Virus record (IMG/VR): IMGVR_UViG_3300044628_000466
Span: 1 to 21,586 of that record
Source of the DNA: a virus
Direction: 5' to 3' (one strand)
DNA: 21,586 bases
The translations under genes were made by a program, and so were the position numbers. This document shows, one piece after another, positions 6,416-13,049 of this stretch. The stretch's first letter is position 1; each line of letters starts with the position of its first letter. The notes beneath the pieces were generated by a model. The model had not been told where the DNA came from. It worked only from the letters and a program-made list of their open reading frames with translations, and did no database searches.

Positions 6416-6525
6416 CAGGCCCATACGTACCACCATACTGTGAAGTATGCGAGCAATATAACTTTACATGTGATGACTGCGGACTATGCAAAGAGTGTGA
6501 CGATTGTGAGGAAAATAATGAGTGA
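6412..6525 (+). CDS. Cys-rich zinc microprotein (37 aa)
   Basis: 37 aa in the ATGA overlap arrangement, with AAGGAGGAG (6399-6407) as ribosome site. Cysteines at residues 10/13, 20/23, 26/29 and 32 form repeated CxxC knuckles (CDDCGLCKECDDC) and the tail is acidic (EENNE). The same layout, Cys knuckles then an Asp/Glu tail, recurs in the still smaller gene at 6880-6954, suggesting they are related. It overlaps the BldD-like gene by 8 bases. Zinc binding is very likely; the partner is unknown. Confidence 0.68.
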   Translation: MTGPYVPPYCEVCEQYNFTCDDCGLCKECDDCEENNE

Positions 6526-6805
6526 CTTAAACCCTGAACACTTAGATGTAATGACAACACTCAAGATAGTAAGGTTGGTTGCAGGATACACACTTGCAGA
6601 TGTAGAACGCGTAAGCAATGGCGAGTTTACTGTCGCAGCATTGGGTAGTTATGAGCGTAACCATAGAAGTATAACAGTTAAAAGACTGTTGAAATTGTGT
6701 GAGGTATACGGCATATCAATTTATTCAGTTATCAGACATAGTATGTATGGAGACCAGATGCATGTAATGAAAGGAAAAAAAGATGGGCTACGAACCACCG
6801 CTTGA
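6518..6805 (+). CDS. BldD-like helix-turn-helix regulator (DNA-binding domain only)
   Basis: 95 aa. Residues ~14-70 form a lambda-repressor/XRE-type helix-turn-helix. The stretch with GEFTVAALGSYERNHRSITV, then KRLLKLCEVYGI, closely resembles the N-terminal domain of actinobacterial BldD, whose hallmark is GSYERGDRAVTVxRL. BldD also has a C-terminal cyclic-di-GMP-binding domain; here the protein ends with ~25 basic residues instead, so it should bind DNA without that control. The start at 6518 (GAGGAAAATA before ATG) is chosen over an ATG 26 codons earlier, which lies inside the zinc microprotein gene. It sits in the unit driven by the promoter at 5705-5741 and may autoregulate it. Confidence 0.8.
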   Translation: MSDLNPEHLDVMTTLKIVRLVAGYTLADVERVSNGEFTVAALGSYERNHRSITVKRLLKLCEVYGISIYSVIRHSMYGDQMHVMKGKKDGLRTTA

Positions 6806-6887
6806 AGATGACATAGCACTAGACAAAGATGTGGAAGATGACAGTGATATCTACACAGAACCAGACAGGATGTGGGGAGATGAATGA
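6783..6887 (+). CDS. acidic microprotein (34 aa)
   Basis: 34 aa starting MGYEPPLEDDIALD, with about 14 acidic residues and only two basic ones. Ribosome site AAAGGAAA lies 5-6 bases before the ATG at 6783. It overlaps the regulator gene by 23 bases and the next tiny gene at its stop. The extreme negative charge would suit a DNA-mimic or an inhibitor of a basic protein such as the neighbouring regulator, but that is speculation. No family recognised. Confidence 0.58.
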   Translation: MGYEPPLEDDIALDKDVEDDSDIYTEPDRMWGDE

Positions 6888-6954
6888 TGATGCAAGATGC
6901 AGCCAATGCGGCACACTATGCGATGTTTGCAACACAGAAGATGATGATGAATGA
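6880..6954 (+). CDS. zinc microprotein (24 aa), nested between overlapping genes
   Basis: 24 aa with CSQCGTLCDVC at residues 7-17 (two CxxC knuckles, four cysteines) and an acidic tail (TEDDDE). ATG at 6880, AGGA at 6867-6870. It overlaps the acidic microprotein gene by 8 bases and the following membrane peptide by up to 14. It is preferred over a competing frame from 6884, whose start would be unusually Met-rich (MMMQDAANAAHYAMFATQKMMM-like composition), because its pattern matches the Cys-knuckle-plus-acidic-tail of the gene at 6412-6525. Being so short it remains tentative. Confidence 0.5.
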   Translation: MNDDARCSQCGTLCDVCNTEDDDE

Positions 6955-7042
6955 CATATCAATCCTCCCTCTCACACCATTACAGTCCTGGCTCTTCATC
7001 ATTACAGTTTTCTATATCCTCTACAGATGGGTTGTTAGATGA
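6947..7042 (+). CDS. short single-pass membrane peptide upstream of secreted lysozyme-like gene
   Basis: 31 aa if started at 6947; in-frame ATGs at 6944, 6941 and as far back as 6884 give up to 52 aa. The core is one transmembrane helix (SWLFIITVFYILYRW) followed by a basic end (VVR), giving an N-out/C-in prediction. Its stop overlaps the start of the secreted muramidase-like gene (ATGA), so the two are translationally coupled. A holin-like or chaperone-like role for export of that enzyme is possible; equally it may be a host membrane effector. Confidence 0.52.
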   Translation: MNDISILPLTPLQSWLFIITVFYILYRWVVR

Positions 7043-7458
7043 AAAAACTATTCGCCTTGCTTACAGCATGGTATCTAGTGTTCTGGTCAATGCTGCCAGG
7101 GCACACGCCAGTAGCACAAGCACAACCACACACAGAAGCCAAACCTACAGAGATGAGCGAGTTCCATTGGACTCCCCGCGCTCTGAAGTTATATGCAAAA
7201 CAGTTTATGCGAATGGCCTATCCCGAGTGGAACTTGTCTGAGCATCGTGCTCTAATGAAACTCTGGGGCAAAGAGTCAGCATGGAATCACAAAGCACAGA
7301 ACCCAAACAGTTCTGCATTTGGTGTACCACAACTATTAAAACTTGACCCCGATACCCCAGCCCCGCTTCAGATTGAGCGGGGGCTGGGCTACATAATGCA
7401 TAGATATGACAGACCATCAGTTGCATGGAGACATTGGAGAGAACATGGCTGGTACTAA
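7039..7458 (+). CDS. secreted lysozyme-like / lytic transglycosylase (SLT-type) protein
   Basis: 139 aa. Residues 1-28 are a signal peptide (basic MKK, hydrophobic core, cleavage probably after AQA). The mature part has the short SLT/goose-lysozyme-like pattern: LMKLWGKESAWN with candidate catalytic Glu79, then NPNSSAFGVPQLL (residues ~88-100) and a C-terminal helix region ending WRHWREHGWY. Such proteins cleave peptidoglycan glycan strands. It is encoded in the early unit, far from the M15 endolysin and holin at 15.8-16.5 kb, and carries its own signal peptide, so wall remodelling or superinfection exclusion is as likely as final lysis. Start coupled to the preceding stop. Confidence 0.75.
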   Translation: MKKLFALLTAWYLVFWSMLPGHTPVAQAQPHTEAKPTEMSEFHWTPRALKLYAKQFMRMAYPEWNLSEHRALMKLWGKESAWNHKAQNPNSSAFGVPQLLKLDPDTPAPLQIERGLGYIMHRYDRPSVAWRHWREHGWY

Positions 7459-7468
7459 GGAGAAACAA

Positions 7469-7645
7469 ATGACAGTAGGAATAGCAGAACTAACAGAGGT
7501 AAAAGAGTTAGCCAGAAAACTTTATGATGATGAGTTCGGTCCCTTTTATTTACTTGGCTACCTATGGGCAATGCTCACCCAAGAGCAACAACAAGATGTG
7601 TTGGAATCCTTCCAGCGCTATACAAAAGAAAAGGAAAACAAATGA
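7469..7645 (+). CDS. hypothetical protein (58 aa)
   Basis: 58 aa from an ATG at 7469 with AAGGAG (7457-7462) at 6 bases; an in-frame ATG further up at 7406 lies inside the lysozyme-like gene and lacks such a site. It is helical, acidic at the start, with an aromatic middle (FGPFYLLGYLWAML) and a polar Gln-rich helix after. Too polar at its edges to be a sure membrane segment. Its stop overlaps the next start (ATGA). Confidence 0.66.
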   Translation: MTVGIAELTEVKELARKLYDDEFGPFYLLGYLWAMLTQEQQQDVLESFQRYTKEKENK

Positions 7646-8142
7646 CAATAACACTAGAGCAAGTTCAAGAGTTCTATTCAGAACTGCTTGATGAGAACGG
7701 CACAGAAGAACAACTATTAGAGCAACGTGTACGCCTAACTAATAGCATCTACTCACAGGTTGATTCAGGTTTAGAACCAGATGAACAACACATTGCAGAG
7801 ATGGCAGCAGCACTACAGAAAGACATTCAGTTGCGTGACTTTATGTTAGGTCTACCATCAGAGCGTCCAATGGAATCAGTTATCAATTATCTTACATGCT
7901 TTATTAACTCAGTGCCAGATGAGTTCATTGCACCAGTTGCAAGCATCCTTGCTAGCAACATCTACTCAATAGAAAATACTGATGAGGCTAAGGTTGTACT
8001 TGCTAGAGCATTACAAAGTAATCCAAGTTACTCACTAGCAAACCTACTTAACAGAGTCTTTACTTCAGGCTGGCCTTCGGCTGCGTTTGTTGCTATGACA
8101 TACGAACTGCACCCAAAGGTCAAGGCAGGGATGGGTATCTAA
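7642..8142 (+). CDS. DUF4192-type domain protein
   Basis: 166 aa from ATG 7642 (AAAAGGAAAAC ribosome site), overlapping the previous gene by 4 bases; longer starts are not needed. The C-terminal part, about residues 100-155 (VASILASNIYSIENTDEAK, ALQSNPSYSLANLLNRV), follows the pattern of the C-terminal half of DUF4192, an actinobacterial family whose members end with a GxxALARxALxxALxxDPxYxLAxLL-type motif. Host versions are longer, so this looks like a trimmed phage copy. Family function is unknown. It starts a run with the 8145 and DUF932 genes. Confidence 0.62.
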   Translation: MTITLEQVQEFYSELLDENGTEEQLLEQRVRLTNSIYSQVDSGLEPDEQHIAEMAAALQKDIQLRDFMLGLPSERPMESVINYLTCFINSVPDEFIAPVASILASNIYSIENTDEAKVVLARALQSNPSYSLANLLNRVFTSGWPSAAFVAMTYELHPKVKAGMGI

Positions 8143-8144
8143 TC

Positions 8145-8636
8145 ATGGGATTAGATATGTATCTCTATGCTCGCAAGAGCATTGCATCTATTGAGTGGGA
8201 ACCAGAGACACACAATAAGAAACTTAATGCTGACTATACAATCCTTGCCTCTCTTGTAGGGGCTACTAATTGGATGTATAACCCAGATGATTTAGCCTTT
8301 GCATCTGTGTCTATCCAAGTTGGATACTGGCGCAAGGTTAATGCTATCCACAACTGGTTTATTCAAGAACTAGCAGATGGAGAAGACAACTGTCAGCCAA
8401 TCTATGTACCACGTAGTTCTTTAATTGATTTAAAAATACTATGCAATGAGGTACTAGCAGATGGCAGTAAAGAACGAGCACATGAACTACTGCCAACAGG
8501 CTCTGGCTTCTTCTTTGGCAGCACAGAATATGACGAATGGTATTTTCATGGTCTTGAAAACACCGTGAAAATAGTAAGTAAACTCATTGAAGATGTACCC
8601 GAAGGATGGGCCTTCGAGTATCAGGCTTCATGGTAA
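8145..8636 (+). CDS. conserved phage protein of the MGLDMYL type, function unknown
   Basis: 163 aa starting MGLDMYLYARK, a start shared by a group of uncharacterised phage and bacterial proteins. Further features are WRKVNAIHNWF (residues ~61-72) and a C-terminal segment rich in Tyr/Trp (STEYDEWYFHGLENT). No signal peptide or membrane segment. It lies 2 bases after the DUF4192-like gene and 12 bases before the DUF932 gene, so they share a transcript. The family label comes from memory of the N-terminus and is not evidence of function. Confidence 0.68.
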   Translation: MGLDMYLYARKSIASIEWEPETHNKKLNADYTILASLVGATNWMYNPDDLAFASVSIQVGYWRKVNAIHNWFIQELADGEDNCQPIYVPRSSLIDLKILCNEVLADGSKERAHELLPTGSGFFFGSTEYDEWYFHGLENTVKIVSKLIEDVPEGWAFEYQASW

Positions 8637-8648
8637 AGAAAGGGACAT

Positions 8649-9602
8649 ATGACTACAGCAGATGTAGTAGAAAAGAAAAACCGTTCAGCCTGGATTAAAG
8701 CAGGCGTAGCGGTAGAAGCAACCAGCGCAGCACAAGTAGCACAGCAAGCAGGACTTAACTGGACTGTTGGATTATCTGAGATGCACACCTCTGACTTCTT
8801 GCATGTACCAAAGAAGCAAGCAGTGGTAAAAACACATCAAGGAAAAGAATCAGTCATTGGTGTAGTGGGTAGCAAGTACAAAGTCTTTCAGAACTCTGAA
8901 GTCTTTGGCTCACTAGATGGATTGATTGATTCAGGAGAGGCTCGCTATGCAGCAGCAGGTGAGTATGATGGCGGAGCAAAAGTATGGATGCTCATGTCAT
9001 TACCAAAAGAAATGGAAATCAAAGGCGACCCGCATGCTGCCTTCTTGCTAGCCAAGACCAGCCATGATGGTTCATCATCAGTAGTACTACGTCCTATCAT
9101 TGAGCGATTGTTTTGTGCTAATCAAATCAATCGTATCTTTAGAAGCAAGAGCCAAGCACATACATATACGCTGCGTCATACACAAAACGCAGTGCTATCA
9201 GTATCTGATATGCGAAATCTTCTTGACCTAACCTACTCAAGCATTGATATGTATAGCGACCTGGCTAACCATCTCATGCAACGTGAGTCAGACATCAACA
9301 GAGCAACAGCCTACTTCAAAAAAGTATGGGCATTGCCAACCAAGATAGAGAACGCACCGCTGCACCTACTATCTAAGGGTGAAAAGAACGCTAAGTCCCG
9401 TGCTCTCAATGCACGGCAGAAGGCGTTTGCTATCTACTCAGATAGCCCAACGCAAGAGAACATTCGCAACACAGAGTTTGGTTTGTGGCAAGCAGTTGTA
9501 GAATATGCTGACCATTACTCTCAAAAAGATGCTAGTATTGCTACCCTAGCAGGGCGCAATGATGGCATCAAACTTCGAGCACTAGAACTACTATCAATCT
9601 AA
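8649..9602 (+). CDS. DUF932 (phage/plasmid-like) protein
   Basis: 317 aa, close to the usual length. Typical DUF932 features are visible: N-terminal GLNWTV and an early VVKTHQGKESVIGVVGSKYKVFQN-type strand pattern (about residues 58-82), FGSLDGLIDSG, a central SHDGSSSV (residues ~138-146) and RLFCANQI. The C-terminal helices contain polar residues and FAIYSDSPTQEN. The family is common on plasmids and phages, often near recombination or replication genes; its molecular role is not established. Ribosome site AAAGGGA before the ATG at 8649. The next gene follows after 8 bases. Confidence 0.82.
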   Translation: MTTADVVEKKNRSAWIKAGVAVEATSAAQVAQQAGLNWTVGLSEMHTSDFLHVPKKQAVVKTHQGKESVIGVVGSKYKVFQNSEVFGSLDGLIDSGEARYAAAGEYDGGAKVWMLMSLPKEMEIKGDPHAAFLLAKTSHDGSSSVVLRPIIERLFCANQINRIFRSKSQAHTYTLRHTQNAVLSVSDMRNLLDLTYSSIDMYSDLANHLMQRESDINRATAYFKKVWALPTKIENAPLHLLSKGEKNAKSRALNARQKAFAIYSDSPTQENIRNTEFGLWQAVVEYADHYSQKDASIATLAGRNDGIKLRALELLSI

Positions 9603-9610
9603 GGAGAATC

Positions 9611-10045
9611 GTGTACCTAAATCCAATCACAGTAGACGCAGTAACCTACAACTTCACAGAAGAATCACTCAAAGAACTAATCAAGAGTGAGGCTACATTA
9701 AAGTTGCGACTTGAATCAGTCCAACTTGAAGCACAAGAAGCATACAGAAAGGTTATCTCCACCCGTAGCAAGGTGTATGATTTCTTTTCAGAAGCATTTG
9801 ATGATGGTTCAGATGAAGCAACAGTTAATCGTGACGACGTTAACGAATTGCTTGAAGCAATCGGTTCAGATGTACTCACTACAACCTGGTCAGCAACTGT
9901 AGAAATTACAGTTACTGTTACTGGTATCAAGGCTACCTCCCCTGAGGAAGTTGAAGATATCATTACGGACAACATCGAAGTCAGCGGCTACGACTTAGAG
10001 TTGCACGACCCAGATGTACGAGTGCAAGACATCGAGCGCGAGTAA
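9611..10045 (+). CDS. hypothetical acidic protein (144 aa)
   Basis: 144 aa, GTG start at 9611 with AAGGAG at 9601-9606. Residues ~18-65 form a likely coiled coil (ESLKELIKSEATLKLRLESV, then AQEAYRKV). Residues ~95-130 have alternating beta-pattern (SATVEITVTVTGIKA, then acidic). The protein is overall acidic. It closes the DUF4192/DUF932 run and is followed by a 12-bp hairpin. No recognised family. An architecture of a coiled coil plus a beta module suggests oligomerisation. Confidence 0.66.
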   Translation: MYLNPITVDAVTYNFTEESLKELIKSEATLKLRLESVQLEAQEAYRKVISTRSKVYDFFSEAFDDGSDEATVNRDDVNELLEAIGSDVLTTTWSATVEITVTVTGIKATSPEEVEDIITDNIEVSGYDLELHDPDVRVQDIERE

Positions 10046-10063
10046 CCAACATCAGCAGCGCTA

Positions 10064-10104
10064 TCTAACACATAGGAGTTTGTTCATTTCTACTATGTGT
10101 TAGA
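10064..10104 (+). other. perfect 12-bp intergenic hairpin without U-tract
   Basis: TCTAACACATAG (10064-10075) pairs exactly with CTATGTGTTAGA (10093-10104) around a 17-base loop. No T-run follows; the next bases are CTTGGGG. It sits in the 116-base gap before the replication genes, with a second possible small hairpin around GATGG/CCATC at about 10112-10132. Likely an mRNA-processing, stability or regulated-readthrough element. Confidence 0.6.
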
Positions 10105-10161
10105 CTTGGGGATGGGTGGTCCCGCCATCTGCGAAACACGGGACACTAAACAAGGAGACAA

Positions 10162-10944
10162 ATGCCAACAGAAATAGTAAGAGATAGATACGGTAGACCA
10201 ATGGTTGTACCGCCAAAGGGTGGCGCTCCAGTTGCATACACCCGCGCCACTACAATAGCCAATAGTCTTGATGATGCGTCAGCATTGACGGCATGGAAGA
10301 TGAGGATGGCTGCAATAGGTTTAACAAGCAGACCAGACCTGCTACTAGCAATAGGTGTAGCAGCAGAAGATAACAAGTTAGTTAATGCATACATCGAAGA
10401 AGCAATGGATGCAGCAGGTGCAAGTAAAGCAGCAACAATAGGCACAGCCATACACGCACTAACAGAAAAGTTAGATTTAGGATTAGACTTAGGTCCAGTA
10501 CCAGAACAATGGATGCCAGACATCAAAGCCTACGAACAGGCAACCAGTATATTAACTAACCTATTCATTGAACAGTTCACAGTTCTTGATAAGTTTAAGA
10601 TTGCTGGCACACCAGATAGAGTTGTTGAGTACAAGGGTGAGCGATTCATTGCTGACCTTAAGACAGGTCGCATCGACCATCCAAATAATATATCAATGCA
10701 GTTGGCTATCTATGCCAACGGCTTGCCGTATATGGTGGACACGGCAAGCCGTGGCACATGGGGCGACATCAACAAAGAAAAAGCAATTATAATTCATGCC
10801 CCAGCAGGGACAGGAACATGCAAACTAGTATGGGTTGACATCAAAGAAGGATGGAAAGGTGTACAGTTTGCAATGAAAGTAAGACAGTGGCGTGACCAGA
10901 AGGGTCTAGCCACTCCATTTGAGCAAGGAGAAGATAGTGCCTAG
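10162..10944 (+). CDS. Cas4/RecB-like PD-(D/E)XK exonuclease
   Basis: 260 aa. Nuclease signature: H98 in GTAIHALTE (the His-containing helix of RecB/Cas4-type nucleases), D152 in AGTPDRVV, D165 and K167 in ADLKTG, and Q180 in MQLAIYA, which is the ordered H...D...DxK...QxxxY pattern of RecB-family nucleases. Such enzymes digest DNA ends for recombination or degrade host DNA. No iron-sulphur Cys set like that of Cas4 is visible, so a plain RecB-like fold is more likely. ATG at 10162 with AAGGAGAC. The stop overlaps the next gene's GTG. It opens the replication block. Confidence 0.85.
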   Translation: MPTEIVRDRYGRPMVVPPKGGAPVAYTRATTIANSLDDASALTAWKMRMAAIGLTSRPDLLLAIGVAAEDNKLVNAYIEEAMDAAGASKAATIGTAIHALTEKLDLGLDLGPVPEQWMPDIKAYEQATSILTNLFIEQFTVLDKFKIAGTPDRVVEYKGERFIADLKTGRIDHPNNISMQLAIYANGLPYMVDTASRGTWGDINKEKAIIIHAPAGTGTCKLVWVDIKEGWKGVQFAMKVRQWRDQKGLATPFEQGEDSA

Positions 10945-11392
10945 CACCGAAGCACCAATCAGTATCACAGTAAAGACACCAGCAGGTAGTCTTGTAACAG
11001 TCCGCGCAGAAAGCGGAGATGAACTAGACAACATCATTGCACTATCAGTGCATGCAATCGCATCAGCAGCACAGGAACTAGAGTCAGCAGTACGCGGTAC
11101 TCCAGCCCCATCAGTTACATCAGTTGCTCAAGCATTTGGTGGCAACATCATTGAAACAGGAGCACCAGTTCCTGCACAAGATTACACACAACCAGCACCA
11201 ACTCAAATCATTGGTGGGCGTAATTGTCCACACGGTAAGATGACAGCGATTCAAGGCATGGGTAAGGATGGAAAACCTTACAAGGGTTGGTTCTGTCCAG
11301 CACCTAAGGGTGCTTTCGACAAGTGTAAGAACCAATACGTAACAGTTCAGTCACCTGAATGGAACACCTTTGTTCCAGAACAGATTAAGTGA
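10937..11392 (+). CDS. zinc-finger protein next to exonuclease, possible ssDNA-handling protein
   Basis: 151 aa. Start is the GTG at 10937, because AAGGAG (10925-10930) is spaced 6 bases from it; an in-frame TTG at 10919 is weaker. The N-terminal part (residues 5-55) is a small beta/helix region; a Pro/Ala/Gln linker follows. The C-terminal domain has CPHGKM, then WFCPAP and FDKCK with CPHG...C...C spacing, probably one zinc site. Placement between an exonuclease and a helicase suggests a role in DNA replication or recombination, for example ssDNA binding, but the sequence does not prove it. It overlaps both neighbours. Confidence 0.68.
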   Translation: MPSTEAPISITVKTPAGSLVTVRAESGDELDNIIALSVHAIASAAQELESAVRGTPAPSVTSVAQAFGGNIIETGAPVPAQDYTQPAPTQIIGGRNCPHGKMTAIQGMGKDGKPYKGWFCPAPKGAFDKCKNQYVTVQSPEWNTFVPEQIK

Positions 11393-12201
11393 AGACCCTC
11401 AAACGCTCTATAAATAAAGCAGAGGTGGGTGGCGAACCGTTGCCACCTGCCTTTGCTGCATTTGAAAGGGCTGGTATTATTCTGCGTCGAGCAGAAGTAA
11501 CTGTAATCGCTGGCACTCCAGGTGCAGGCAAGTCATCAGTTGCATTGTCTATTGCTGCAAAAACAAAACATCCGACACTTTACTTTTCAGCAGATACCAA
11601 TGCACACACAATGGCTATGCGCTTGATTGCCATGACTGGCAAGATGACACAGACAGCAGCAGAAAGTTTGCTAAAGAATAACCCAGACAAGTCACATGAA
11701 ATACTGCAACTCAACAATCATTTGTTCTGGTCATTTGAATCTAGCCCCACACTCAAAGACTTAGATGATGAAGTCTCAGCCTTTGAAACTGTATGGGGTA
11801 AGAGTCCTACCTTGATTGTGGTAGACAACCTAATGGATGTAGCAATGGATGGGTACGATGAGTTCGGTGCAATGCGTGCCGTTATGAAAGAACTTAAGTA
11901 CCTAGCCAGAGATACCAACGCAGCAGTGTTGGTGCTACACCATACTAAAGAAGGCTTTGATGGCTATCCTTGTCAGCCGCGTAGCGCAGTACAGGGCATG
12001 GTCAATCAGATACCAGCAATGGTACTTACAATAGGACAGATGAAACAGGGAGACGAAACATTCTTATGCGTAGCCCCAGTTAAAAACAGATACGGACGGG
12101 CTGACCAGACAGGAAGTAACTATGTTACTCTGTCATTTAATCCTGAGTCTATGTACTTAGAAGATGTAGCAGTTAGATACCAACAAGAGGAGGTAGTGTA
12201 A
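11389..12201 (+). CDS. RecA/DnaB-like replicative helicase (ATPase core only)
   Basis: 270 aa. Walker A GTPGAGKSS (residues 42-50), Walker B LIVVDN (142-147), a motif with VLHHTKEG (182-189, sensor-like His) and an arginine-rich PVKNRYGR (~230-237) resembling the terminal finger segment of DnaB. This is the RecA-type hexameric helicase core without a DnaB N-terminal domain, as in several phage replication helicases. It probably unwinds DNA at the fork with the split primase encoded 0.5-1.3 kb downstream. GTG start at 11389 overlaps the preceding stop, with no clear ribosome site, so translation is coupled. Alternative is a RepA/AAA_25-type plasmid helicase. Confidence 0.84.
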   Translation: MKTLKRSINKAEVGGEPLPPAFAAFERAGIILRRAEVTVIAGTPGAGKSSVALSIAAKTKHPTLYFSADTNAHTMAMRLIAMTGKMTQTAAESLLKNNPDKSHEILQLNNHLFWSFESSPTLKDLDDEVSAFETVWGKSPTLIVVDNLMDVAMDGYDEFGAMRAVMKELKYLARDTNAAVLVLHHTKEGFDGYPCQPRSAVQGMVNQIPAMVLTIGQMKQGDETFLCVAPVKNRYGRADQTGSNYVTLSFNPESMYLEDVAVRYQQEEVV

Positions 12202-12344
12202 TGCCAAAGTATAGAGTTACATACTCACAATATAAAGTAAAAGTTATTCGTGCATCATCATTAAAGATAGCAGAAGAACGTGCAAAGAAAGCAGAGACAG
12301 GTAGATGGGAACTAACGGAAGTTAGGGACGAGCCACAAGAATGA
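12201..12344 (+). CDS. hypothetical small protein (47 aa)
   Basis: 47 aa, ATG at 12201 sharing the A of the helicase stop; AGAGGAGG (12186-12193) is its ribosome site. Sequence starts MPKYRVTYSQYKVKVIRASS, a beta-strand pattern, then a basic helix (LKIAEERAKKAETG) and an acidic end. A compact beta/alpha fold is likely. Its stop overlaps the next start (ATGA). Position between helicase and resolvase suggests an accessory replication role; no family recognised. Confidence 0.64.
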   Translation: MPKYRVTYSQYKVKVIRASSLKIAEERAKKAETGRWELTEVRDEPQE

Positions 12345-12685
12345 GTACAGCAGCCAAGCGTAAAGGCAGCAAGGCAGAAGCAGATGCTGTTAAGTGGTTA
12401 AAGGTTAATGGCTTTCCATATGCAGACCGCAGAATCGCAGGAGCACAACTAGACAAAGGTGATATCAGCGGTGTGAATGGAGTGACCATCGAGGTTAAAG
12501 ACCACGTCCGCATGGACTTGAGCGCTTGGGTCAAAGAGTTAGAAGTAGAAATAAAGAATGATAACGCATGGACTGGGACAGTTCTACACAAACGGAAAGG
12601 TAAGTCAGATGTTGGCGAGTGGTATTGCACAATGCCAGCCAGCATTTGGCTTGCCCTAATCAGAAAGGCAATGGGTGAAACATAG
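12341..12685 (+). CDS. Holliday junction resolvase-like PD-(D/E)XK nuclease
   Basis: 114 aa. An N-terminal KGSKAEADAVKWLKVNGF helix leads to DKGDISGV and IEVKDH, with candidate catalytic residues E13, D41, E51 and K53. This matches the E...D...ExK order of Hjc-type archaeal resolvases, which also occur widely in actinophages. It would cut four-way junctions formed during replication and recombination or before packaging. Its stop overlaps the primase start by 11 bases. An assignment to a general endonuclease of the same fold is the alternative. Confidence 0.78.
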   Translation: MSTAAKRKGSKAEADAVKWLKVNGFPYADRRIAGAQLDKGDISGVNGVTIEVKDHVRMDLSAWVKELEVEIKNDNAWTGTVLHKRKGKSDVGEWYCTMPASIWLALIRKAMGET

Positions 12686-13049
12686 TATCGCGGACTACTT
12701 AAGATATGTAGGCGCAGCCGTGCCTGCTGAGGGACACGGCTGGCGCAAAATTAAGTGTCCATTTCATGCGGACAGTCATGCATCAGCAGGTATTAACTTT
12801 GAAGAAAACAGATTCAAATGCCACGGATGTGGTGTTGGTGGAGATGTATACGATTTAATTATGCACAGAGAAGGAGGTAACTACAGTGAGGCTGTCAAGT
12901 TCGCACAGACAATTTCTCTTACAGGCGACGCACCAGTACGCAAAACAGATTCATCTAGCAACAGAGTATCTAGCAACACGCAATCTCTCGGTCGACGAGG
13001 CGCAACGCTTTCATCTTGGAGTGGTAAAGGACGCTCTTCCAGGTCATGA
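12675..13049 (+). CDS. primase zinc-binding domain protein (N-terminal half of split primase)
   Basis: 124 aa from a GTG at 12675. Residues 28-55 are the DnaG-type CHC2 zinc domain: CPFHADSHAS, then FKCHGCGVGGDVYDLI, with Cys28, His31, Cys49 and Cys52 as ligands. It recognises template start sites for primer synthesis. After about residue 80 it departs from primase-like sequence and becomes Ser/Arg-rich. The catalytic TOPRIM half is encoded in the +1-shifted overlapping frame from 12886. The split is either real two-subunit organisation or a decayed/frameshifted single gene. A perfect internal ribosome site for the second gene supports two genes. Confidence 0.78.
   Translation: MKHSIADYLRYVGAAVPAEGHGWRKIKCPFHADSHASAGINFEENRFKCHGCGVGGDVYDLIMHREGGNYSEAVKFAQTISLTGDAPVRKTDSSSNRVSSNTQSLGRRGATLSSWSGKGRSSRS
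12871..12888 (+). promoter_or_regulatory. strong internal Shine-Dalgarno (AAGGAGGT) deciding the TOPRIM primase start
   Basis: AAGGAGGT at 12871-12878 lies 7 bases before the GTG at 12886-12888, inside the zinc-domain gene. It is the strongest ribosome site of the window and is optimal for the overlapped second gene, which argues that the primase is deliberately made as two chains. Confidence 0.75.

Noticed and set aside
6951-7241. Plus-strand frame of 96 codons overlapping the lysozyme-like gene
   Set aside because: The lysozyme-like frame has a signal peptide and catalytic-type motifs; this Ser/His-rich frame has none.
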